Assembly (NCBI GenBank): GCA_900542165.1
Contig: UQMM01000039.1
Location: 1-13,034 of the forward strand
Direction: 5' to 3'
Length of the DNA: 13,034 nucleotides
Source of the DNA: an uncultured Collinsella sp.
GTDB lineage: Bacteria > Actinomycetota > Coriobacteriia > Coriobacteriales > Coriobacteriaceae
How positions within the stretch are numbered: the stretch's first letter is position 1; each line of letters begins with the position of its first letter. Both the position numbers and the translations under genes were made by a program. The notes beneath the pieces are model-generated. The model was not told the DNA's origin. It saw only the letters and a program-made list of their open reading frames with translations, and did no database searches. This document shows positions 7,799 through 12,372 of the stretch, piece after piece.

Positions 7799-9010
7799 AT
7801 GGCGGCACCCAACAATTCAATACAACTTGAGGGAAATACGATCCTGCTGGGCATTACCGGCGGGATCGCCGCCTATAAGTCGTGCAATATCGTGCGCCTG
7901 CTGCAAAAGCGCGGCGCGCGCGTCAAGGTCGTTATGAGCGAGCATGCCACCGAGTTTGTGGGGCCGCTTACCTTCCGCGCACTCACCAATGAGCCGGTCG
8001 CGGTGGGCCTATTCGACGATCCCTCCGACCCCATCCACCACATTTCGCTGGCGCAGGAGCCCGATCTGGTGGTCGTGGCGCCCGCGACGGCCAATATCAT
8101 CGCCAAGATGGCCAACGGCGTCGCCGATGACCTCATCTCCACCACGCTGCTTGCGACGCCGCGACCCATCGTGATCGCACCCGCTATGAACAACGGCATG
8201 TGGAAGGCGCCGGCGACGCAGGCCAACATGGCCACGCTGCGCGAGCGCGGTGTCCATGTGGTGGGTCCGGGCAGCGGCTACCTTGCCTGCGGCGACGTGG
8301 ACACGGGACGCATGAGCGAGCCCGAGGACATCGTAGAGGCTGTCTGTGAGGTGCTCAACCCCGCGCCACAGGACCTGGCGGGTAAGCGCATCGTAATTAC
8401 CGCCGGTCCCACGCACGAGCCGATCGACCCCGTGCGATTCATTGGCAACCGCTCTTCGGGCAAGATGGGCATCGCCCTGGCGGGGGAGGCCGCACGCCGC
8501 GGCGCTGCGGTCACGCTCGTGTTGGGACCGACATCACTCGATGTGCCCTGCGGCGTGGAGTGCGTGCGCGTGCAGACCGCCGCAGAGATGCTCCAGGCGG
8601 CCCTGAGCGCCTTCCAGACGGCCGATGCGGCAATTTGTGCGGCCGCCGTCGCCGACTACACCCCCGCGGCCCCTGCGGACCATAAGCTCAAAAAGGCCAA
8701 CGAGCGCCTGGATCGCATCGAACTGGTCGAGACGGTCGATATTTTGGCCGAGCTCTCGCGCCAGAAGGGCGAGCGATGCGTGATCGGATTTGCGGCCGAG
8801 ACCGATAACGTTGTCGAGTACGCAGAGCGCAAATTGGCCCGCAAGGGGTGCGATGTAATAATCGCCAACGATATCTCACGCACCGATTCGGGCTTTGGGA
8901 CCGACACCAACAAGGCCTGGATTGTGAGCACAACGGGTACGCAAGAACTTCCCGTACTAACAAAACCCCAGCTCGCAGATACAATTTTGGACTTGCTTCA
9001 AAAATTGTAA
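7799..9010 (+). CDS. coaBC: Bifunctional phosphopantothenoylcysteine decarboxylase / phosphopantothenate-cysteine ligase
   Basis: A bifunctional enzyme of 403 residues in coenzyme A synthesis. CoaB joins 4'-phosphopantothenate and cysteine, and CoaC decarboxylates the product to phosphopantetheine using FMN. The CoaC half (about 10-190) shows GITGGIAAYKS (18-28), the catalytic histidine H81 (HHISLAQE), PAMNNGMW (128-135) and C164 in the GSGYLACGD substrate flap. The CoaB half (about 195-403) has GPTHEPIDPVRFIGNRSSGK (203-222), AAAVADY, the HKLKK lysines, FAAETDN and IANDIS. AAGGAAG lies upstream of the ATG at 7799, three bases after the previous stop. No terminator hairpin is visible after the stop, so transcripts could run into the tRNA gene. 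Confidence 0.96.
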   Translation: MAAPNNSIQLEGNTILLGITGGIAAYKSCNIVRLLQKRGARVKVVMSEHATEFVGPLTFRALTNEPVAVGLFDDPSDPIHHISLAQEPDLVVVAPATANIIAKMANGVADDLISTTLLATPRPIVIAPAMNNGMWKAPATQANMATLRERGVHVVGPGSGYLACGDVDTGRMSEPEDIVEAVCEVLNPAPQDLAGKRIVITAGPTHEPIDPVRFIGNRSSGKMGIALAGEAARRGAAVTLVLGPTSLDVPCGVECVRVQTAAEMLQAALSAFQTADAAICAAAVADYTPAAPADHKLKKANERLDRIELVETVDILAELSRQKGERCVIGFAAETDNVVEYAERKLARKGCDVIIANDISRTDSGFGTDTNKAWIVSTTGTQELPVLTKPQLADTILDLLQKL

Positions 9011-9018
9011 AAAAGTTC

Positions 9019-9048
9019 TTGCACAAGTCTAAAGTTTCGGGTTAATAT
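9019..9048 (+). promoter_or_regulatory. Likely sigma-70 type promoter for the tRNA-Pro gene
   Basis: A -35-like TTGCAC (9019-9024) and a -10-like TAATAT (9043-9048) are separated by 18 bases, just after the coaBC stop. Transcription would begin near 9055, giving a leader of roughly 35 bases before the tRNA. This short AT-rich patch contrasts with the GC-rich genes before it. Assigned by eye from consensus. Confidence 0.6.
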
Positions 9049-9090
9049 ACACCCTGTTGCGAGCGAGAGCAGAGCAACAAACAAAAGCTT

Positions 9091-9167
<77 letters not shown>

Positions 9168-9176
9168 GAAGTTTGC

Positions 9177-9206
9177 AGGTCAGGCACCTAGTGCCTGACC
9201 TTTTTT
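9177..9206 (+). terminator. Rho-independent terminator after tRNA-Pro
   Basis: A perfect stem AGGTCAGGCAC (9177-9187) with its complement at 9191-9201 and a three-base loop (CTA), followed by a run of T. It ends the tRNA transcript 10 bases after the CCA end. Confidence 0.93.
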
Positions 9207-9532
9207 GTTTTAAGCAATTGCTTAATTTTGATTAATCAACAGGGTGCCAAAAATCTACCTACGCGATAATCGCCTTTTGCGGCTACTTGCGCGTTTTGCA
9301 CGCGCTTGAGCCGATTTATTAACGCGATGTGAATCTACATACGCGTAGCTGGTATACAGCCGAGTACGGGCTGTATTTATCGCGGCGATTTACACAGATA
9401 TAGCGACTATAGTGAACAAGCGTGTCGCTGTATTTATTCCAGTAGTTCACTTGATCGGTGGACAAGTGGGCTGCTGCAACGAAACGCCAAGCGGGATGGG
9501 CTCTATACGAGGACGCCGCAGGGGTAATGGCG
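9207..9532. other. Gene-free stretch rich in palindromes and hairpins
   Basis: I see no convincing gene here. The DNA is more AT-rich than its surroundings and holds many short symmetric elements. These include a 16-bp perfect palindrome (9210-9225), a 12-bp perfect palindrome two bases later (9228-9239), GCGAT-A-ATCGC (9263-9273) and GCGCGT/ACGCGC (9289-9305). Further on are ATACAGCC/GGCTGTAT (9354-9376), ATCGC-G-GCGAT (9379-9389), a stem of about 10 bp between 9398-9407 and 9424-9433, and AGTGAAC/GTTCACT (9411-9417/9445-9451), which is incompatible with the stem before it. AATCTAC-C/A-TACGCG occurs twice (9253-9265, 9332-9344), as does GCTGTATTTAT. It may be a structured RNA, a regulator-binding region or the decayed start of the cassette array; sequence alone does not decide. 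Confidence 0.6.
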
Positions 9533-9644
9533 GGGGAGTGCGGCGGGCGCTCTGAGAGCCGCTGTATGACCCCATTTCACCTCAACCCGACAACTATGCT
9601 TCAAGACGAGAATCGTTCGTTTGGTTGCCAAAAGAAAAGCCCGC
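9533..9644 (-). repeat. Post-terminator repeat element, copy 1
   Basis: About 112 bases that align almost throughout with 10765-10877. Shared blocks are GGGGAGTG, GCTCTGAGAGCCGCT (holding the palindrome GCTCTGAGAGC at 9549-9559), CCCCATTTC-CTCAACCCGA, and the block ending GTTGCCAAAAGAAAAGCCCGC that forms the distal half of the pilin-gene terminator. In transcription order of the minus-strand genes it lies just after gene A's terminator, where the other copy precedes gene A. No gene follows this copy, so it may be the remnant of a lost cassette. Confidence 0.75.
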
Positions 9645-9661
9645 ACAGCCTGTGCGGGCTT
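9630..9661 (-). terminator. Rho-independent terminator of the prepilin/DUF6273 gene
   Basis: On the minus strand, 11 bases past the stop, AAGCCCGCACA (9661-9651) pairs with TGTGCGGGCTT (9647-9637) across a three-base loop. The T-rich tail TTTTCTTTT follows (complement of 9638-9630). Confidence 0.9.
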
Positions 9662-9672
9662 AACAGCTGAGG

Positions 9673-10662
9673 CTAGAAGCACCAGGCGGGGCGGACGCAA
9701 TTCGAGACCGTCGCATTGTCACTGATCGCCGGATCGCCGCCGGCGTGGACACGGAGGAAGAACGTAGAGTGGTCCGGACGCACCGAACGTTCCCACCAAT
9801 AGCTGCCACTGGCAATGGCAGGGTTGTCCGAATAGCTATTCATCACCTTGCCCTTGAAGGCCTCGTACTGGGTTCCCTCGGAGGAGCTCCAGGGGTAGTC
9901 GGAAGCCCAATAGGAGGTGGGGACGATCTCGGAGTAGCTGAGCAGAAACAGCTTGTCGGAGGTAGCCGTCACGGCGGCATTCTTGTTCGCGTTACCGCCG
10001 CCGACGTTGTTCGTGAGCTTCCTAACCGATTTAACCTTGGATTGGAAATCGGCGGGCATCAGGTTCCAGATCTCGCCCGAATTCATCTTCGCACGGAGTT
10101 CGGATGCCTCCCATCCGCCATCGCTGGTTTTCATGGCGTTCATGCGGGACGAAATATCCGTCGAGGTGGTGAGGAACGTCAGTCCCGCCTTGCCGGTGCC
10201 GTCGGCCAAGTCGTCGTGGTTGATGCCGATGATACGGTACTCGAGCGTCTGTCCGTCCGTCAGCTTCATCGAGAACTTCGTTCCCGCATCCATCGCGGCC
10301 TTTGCCTTGGCGTACGCCGGCGATGCCTCGCCCTTGGAGGCGATGTCCTCGGCAACCGCTTTCTGCTCCTCGAGCGTCCAGTCCTTCGCGTCCTTGGCGA
10401 CGGCCGCCTGGACGGTCGCGGAATCGGCCCCGGCGGAGCCTCCACCGGACGCGCCTCCCTCTACGCCGCCGGTCGTCCCGTTGTTCACCGTATTGCCGAC
10501 CAAGTTGAACTGGTTTCGGATGGCCCCCGCCACGCCGGGTCCCGCGAACACGATGACCAGGCCGATGATCGCGATGATCAGGACGTACTCGATGACACTT
10601 TGCCCTCGGAGAAGAGTACCTCTAGGAGATACCCCCCCCCCGAAGGTTAATTGCCGCTGCAT
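9673..10662 (-). CDS. Flp/Tad-type prepilin-like secreted protein with C-terminal DUF6273-like domain (gene A)
   Basis: A protein of 329 residues. The leader (1-20) ends in RG, followed by QSVIEY: G20 cleavage with E at +5 and Y at +6 is the class of site cut by Flp/Tad prepilin peptidases. A hydrophobic helix follows (about 23-48). Next come a Gly/Ser/Thr-rich linker (about 58-80), a helical charged segment (about 84-125) and a DUF6273-like domain (about 125-329). That domain contains IIGINHD, GEIWNLMP, LFLLSYSE, WWERSVRP and the end VRPAWCF. It is therefore probably exported and anchored or assembled like a minor pilin, showing a ligand-binding-type domain outside (inference). Ten consecutive G lie in codons 8-11, before the cleavage site. 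Gene B is its paralogue. No pilus assembly genes are in the window. Not recognised by gene name; adhesin role is only a guess. Confidence 0.85.
   Translation of the reverse strand: MQRQLTFGGGVSPRGTLLRGQSVIEYVLIIAIIGLVIVFAGPGVAGAIRNQFNLVGNTVNNGTTGGVEGGASGGGSAGADSATVQAAVAKDAKDWTLEEQKAVAEDIASKGEASPAYAKAKAAMDAGTKFSMKLTDGQTLEYRIIGINHDDLADGTGKAGLTFLTTSTDISSRMNAMKTSDGGWEASELRAKMNSGEIWNLMPADFQSKVKSVRKLTNNVGGGNANKNAAVTATSDKLFLLSYSEIVPTSYWASDYPWSSSEGTQYEAFKGKVMNSYSDNPAIASGSYWWERSVRPDHSTFFLRVHAGGDPAISDNATVSNCVRPAWCF
10632..10641 (-). repeat. Homopolymer run of ten G (coding strand) in the prepilin leader
   Basis: Ten C on the plus strand read as ten G in the gene, after the codons for MQRQLTF. With ten G the frame continues GGGVSPRG into the prepilin signal. 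With eleven, the frame from the same ATG reaches a TAG three codons after the tract. With nine, it reaches a TGA about 16 codons after the tract. Such runs slip readily in replication and are classic phase-variation sites. Confidence 0.8.
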
Positions 10663-10679
10663 GCATATGCGGCTCCCTT
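10660..10679 (-). promoter_or_regulatory. Ribosome binding site with two competing ATG starts for gene A
   Basis: On the minus strand AAGGGAG (10679-10673) is followed by ATG at 10666-10664 (6-base spacing) and ATG at 10662-10660 (10-base spacing). They are four bases apart, hence in different frames. With the ten-G tract as given, only the second ATG opens the full protein; the first gives a 29-residue peptide. With nine G, the first ATG would open the full protein. Confidence 0.6.
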
Positions 10680-10764
10680 CGCTCAGGGTTTGTAGATACG
10701 GCTCAAGGGTAGGGCTATTTCAGATTTCTGCACCGGTCTTGCCGCTGCGGCAACGGAGCTCGTA
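10663..10764 (-). other. Upstream region of gene A
   Basis: About 100 bases between gene A's start and the conserved repeat. They should contain the promoter if gene A is transcribed on its own, but I find no hexamer pair close enough to consensus to name one. Apart from the ribosome binding site and the start-codon pair nothing else is recognisable. Confidence 0.4.
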
Positions 10765-10877
10765 GGGGAGTGTGGCAGGTGCTCTGAGAGCCGCTGCATG
10801 GCCCCATTTCCCCTCAACCCGATTACCTGTGCCACGAACTTCAAACCGTTCGTTCGGTTGCCAAAAGAAAAGCCCGC
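10765..10877 (-). repeat. Post-terminator repeat element, copy 2
   Basis: The counterpart of 9533-9644, including the palindrome GCTCTGAGAGC (10781-10791), the CCCCATTTC-CTCAACCCGA block and GTTCGxTTGGTTGCCAAAAG-like sequence running into the terminator half. It lies between gene B's (now interrupted) terminator and gene A. The translated reading frames are not consistently open in both copies, so it is probably not coding. Its conservation suggests a regulatory, leader or recombination role. Confidence 0.75.
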
Positions 10878-10884
10878 ACGACTT
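10868..10884 (-). terminator. Distal half of gene B's terminator, separated by the IS
   Basis: AAAAGCCCGC (10868-10877) is the complement of GCGGGCTTTT at 12340-12349. Joining 10884 to 12337 restores a 10-bp stem with a 10-base loop and a T-rich tail on the minus strand, just like gene A's terminator. The IS has separated the two arms by 1.45 kb. Confidence 0.8.
10882..10884. repeat. 3-bp target-site duplication (left copy, CTT)
   Basis: CTT directly before the left end of the IS matches CTT at 12334-12336 directly after its right end. A 3-bp duplication is typical of IS3-family insertion. Confidence 0.8.
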
Positions 10885-10908
10885 TGAACTGCCTCCCATT
10901 TCTTGGAC
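10885..10908 (+). repeat. Left inverted repeat of the IS
   Basis: It matches the reverse complement of 12310-12333 at 20 of 24 positions, with shared blocks TGAACTGC, CCCA and TCTTGGAC. This is the transposase binding and cleavage end. It also forms the left arm of the hairpin at 10891-10924. Confidence 0.88.
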
Positions 10909-10924
10909 ATGAGAAATGGGAGGC
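10891..10924 (+). promoter_or_regulatory. Hairpin sequestering the transposase ribosome binding site
   Basis: A 13-bp perfect stem: GCCTCCCATTTCT (10891-10903) pairs with AGAAATGGGAGGC (10912-10924) across an eight-base loop, followed by TTTCTTT. The right arm holds GGGAGG, eight bases before the orfA ATG. In a transcript entering from outside the IS the binding site would be paired, and the T-rich tail could also allow termination. Both outcomes would keep external transcription from producing transposase, a strategy known from other insertion sequences. Confidence 0.75.
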
Positions 10925-10931
10925 TTTCTTT

Positions 10932-11423
10932 ATGCGCGTTGATTTGAGGGTGAAGCATGATGTCGAGGCCAGGAAGGCGGCCATAGGGCTCTTCGAGCTC
11001 GGGCACGGGTATAAATCTGCCGCGATTGCCCTTTCGCTTCCCGCGGAAGCCGTGAGAAGATGGCAGGAGATATACCGCGCGTTCGGGAGCGAGGTGCTGC
11101 TGCGCATGGACGGAAAGCAGGGCAGGTACACATACGAGCAGAAGGTCGCCGCCGCCTCCGCCGTCGTCGACGGCGGCATGACGAAGACCGAGGCGATGGC
11201 GGCGTTCGGCATAATGTCGATGTCGCCGCTCAAGAAGTGGTGCGCGCTATACCGCCGGGGCGGCGCGGAGGCCCTGCGCCCGAGGCCCAAGGGCCGGCCG
11301 AGCGGTTCCAGGGCGAGGCCGCGGACCCGCGAGGAGGAGCTCGAGGAGCGGTGCCGTAGACTCGAGGCCGAGGTGGCCTACCTAAAAAAATTACGCGCCC
11401 TGGTCGAGAGGGACGGGCTCTGA
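10932..11423 (+). CDS. IS3-family transposase OrfA (DNA-binding helix-turn-helix protein)
   Basis: A protein of 163 residues starting at the ATG at 10932, which has GGGAGG eight bases upstream. An in-frame TTG at 10884 would start on the IS border and is rejected. Two helix-turn-helix-like segments are visible (about 10-50 and 65-105), then a basic stretch (about 112-128, RPRPKGRPSGSRARPR) and a leucine-zipper-like helix (about 130-155, EEELEERCRRLEAEVAYLKK). OrfA proteins bind the IS ends and dimerise through the zipper. When the ribosome does not shift frame it ends at the TGA at 11421-11423, making the short regulatory protein. Confidence 0.9.
   Translation: MRVDLRVKHDVEARKAAIGLFELGHGYKSAAIALSLPAEAVRRWQEIYRAFGSEVLLRMDGKQGRYTYEQKVAAASAVVDGGMTKTEAMAAFGIMSMSPLKKWCALYRRGGAEALRPRPKGRPSGSRARPRTREEELEERCRRLEAEVAYLKKLRALVERDGL
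11384..11390 (+). promoter_or_regulatory. Programmed -1 ribosomal frameshift site (A AAA AAA)
   Basis: Heptamer A-AAA-AAA, read CTA AAA AAA TTA in the orfA frame. Slipping back one base puts the ribosome in the orfB frame, which is open from here to 12295. OrfB has no ATG in frame before 11627, deep inside its conserved region, so frameshifting is needed for the full enzyme. The arrangement is standard for IS3-family elements. Confidence 0.85.
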
Positions 11424-12295
11424 CCAGGGCGAAGGCCGAAGCGGTCGCGGCCCTGCGCGCCGAGGGGCACGCGCTCGGGCACCTGCTCGCATGCGCCGAG
11501 CTCAAGCGGTCGACCTACTACTACGCCCTCGCGCACCCGCCGAGGCCCACGCGCCCCGAGCTCCGGGAGGCGGCCGCCGAGATCTTCTCGCGCACCGCCA
11601 ACGGCTGCGGGCACCGGCAGATAGCGATGTGCCTCAGGGCGGAAGAGGGGGCCGTGATAGCCGACAAGACCGTGCTCAAGATGATGCGCGAGATGGGGAT
11701 TCGCTGCGGCATCAGACGCGAGACGGCCTACCACAGGTACAACTCGTACAAGGGCGTCGTCGGCAGGACGTTCGAGAACGTGATCGCGAGGGATTTCGAC
11801 GCCGGGGCCCCGTGGCGGAAGCTGGGGACGGACGTCACCGAGTTCAAGGTGGCCGGCGGCAAGGCCTACTGGGCCCCGACGCTGGACTTCTGCACCAAGG
11901 AGATCGTGGCGAGCGACATATCGACCACGCCCGACATGGCCCAGCAGGCGAGGATGCTCGACGGGCTGCTGTCCAAGATCCCCGAGGGCGCCGCCCCGAC
12001 CATGCACTCGGACCGGGGCTGGCAGTACCAGCACGCCTCGTACACATCCAGGCTCGAGGCCGCCGGCATCGTCCAGAGCATGTCCAGGAAGGCGAACTGC
12101 ATCGACAATGCCGCCACCGAGCAGCTCTTCGGCCACGTCAAGGACGAGTTCTACAGGGGCCGCGAGTGGAAGACGTTCGAGGATTTCAAACGCGACCTGG
12201 AGGAATACATAGTCCACTGGAACACGAGCCGGAGGCAGGTAAGATTGAAGGGCCTGACCCCGGAGGAGTACCGGAATCAGGCCCTCGCGGCCTAG
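11390..12295 (+). CDS. IS3-family transposase OrfB (DDE integrase domain, made as OrfAB by frameshift)
   Basis: 301 residues in the -1 frame after the shift site; fused to the first 153 residues of OrfA this gives an active transposase of about 454 residues. An HTH_21-like segment (STYYYAL...ANGCGHRQIA) comes first, followed by the rve integrase core. Catalytic triad: D in GTDVTEF (codon 11831-11833), D in MHSDRGWQY (12011-12013) and E in NAATEQLFGHVK (12119-12121). The spacings are 59 and 35 residues, i.e. DD(35)E, and a K sits seven residues after the E, as in the family. The C-terminal WNTSRRQVRLKGLTPEEYR is also typical. No stops interrupt it, so it looks intact. Confidence 0.92.
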   Translation: MTRPGREGRALTRAKAEAVAALRAEGHALGHLLACAELKRSTYYYALAHPPRPTRPELREAAAEIFSRTANGCGHRQIAMCLRAEEGAVIADKTVLKMMREMGIRCGIRRETAYHRYNSYKGVVGRTFENVIARDFDAGAPWRKLGTDVTEFKVAGGKAYWAPTLDFCTKEIVASDISTTPDMAQQARMLDGLLSKIPEGAAPTMHSDRGWQYQHASYTSRLEAAGIVQSMSRKANCIDNAATEQLFGHVKDEFYRGREWKTFEDFKRDLEEYIVHWNTSRRQVRLKGLTPEEYRNQALAA

Positions 12296-12309
12296 TCGCT
12301 ATTTAGGGC

Positions 12310-12333
12310 GTCCAAGATTTGGGGCGCAGTTCA
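12310..12333 (-). repeat. Right inverted repeat of the IS
   Basis: Partner of 10885-10908. The plus strand ends ...GCGCAGTTCA, i.e. TGAACTGCGC read inward. It lies 14 bases after the orfB stop. Confidence 0.88.
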
Positions 12334-12336
12334 CTT
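12334..12336. repeat. 3-bp target-site duplication (right copy, CTT)
   Basis: Matches CTT at 10882-10884 on the other side of the IS. Confidence 0.8.
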
Positions 12337-12349
12337 CGCGCGGGCTTTT
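12337..12349 (-). terminator. Proximal half of gene B's terminator, separated by the IS
   Basis: GCGGGCTTTT (12340-12349) is the arm that on the minus strand is transcribed first, about 24 bases past gene B's stop. Its partner arm is now at 10868-10877, beyond the IS. Gene B transcripts would therefore read into the IS, antisense to the transposase. Between here and the stop, GCTAGA occurs three times in a short irregular repeat (12351-12377). Confidence 0.8.
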
Positions 12350-12372
12350 CGCTAGACAAGCTAGAAGACAAG

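Larger units (their letters stand above)
10885..12333 (+). mobile_element. Complete IS3-family (IS150-like) insertion sequence, 1449 bp
   Basis: It is bounded by imperfect inverted repeats of about 24 bp: TGAACTGCCTCCCATTTCTT at the left end, with the right end read inward TGAACTGCGCCCCAAATCTT, both continuing GGAC. They start with the TG typical of the family. It carries orfA and orfB linked by a -1 frameshift signal and has a 3-bp CTT target duplication. Length, gene plan, the double helix-turn-helix orfA and the DD(35)E orfB fit the IS150 subgroup. Reading frames, ends and duplication are all intact, so it appears recent and possibly active. It lies in the loop of a terminator. Confidence 0.93.

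Noticed and set aside
9207..9470. A CRISPR array
   Set aside because: Repeats here are short, imperfect and unevenly spaced; there are no regular repeat-spacer units and no cas genes.
9458..9670. A 70-codon open frame on the plus strand
   Set aside because: It runs through the repeat element and through the terminator of gene A, has no strong start signal and no recognisable domain.
9503..9700. A small minus-strand frame through the post-terminator element (VRAFLLATKRT...)
   Set aside because: The similar frame in the second copy of the element is interrupted by a stop shortly after the same motif, so the shared sequence is better explained as a non-coding repeat.
10884..10931. OrfA starting at the TTG at 10884
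   Set aside because: That codon straddles the IS boundary and the frame runs through the inverted repeat; the ATG at 10932 has GGGAGG at good spacing.
11491..12306. A 271-codon plus-strand frame overlapping orfB in another frame
   Set aside because: Its Arg/Gly-rich translation has no transposase motifs; the DD(35)E residues and the frameshift logic are in the frame ending at 12295.
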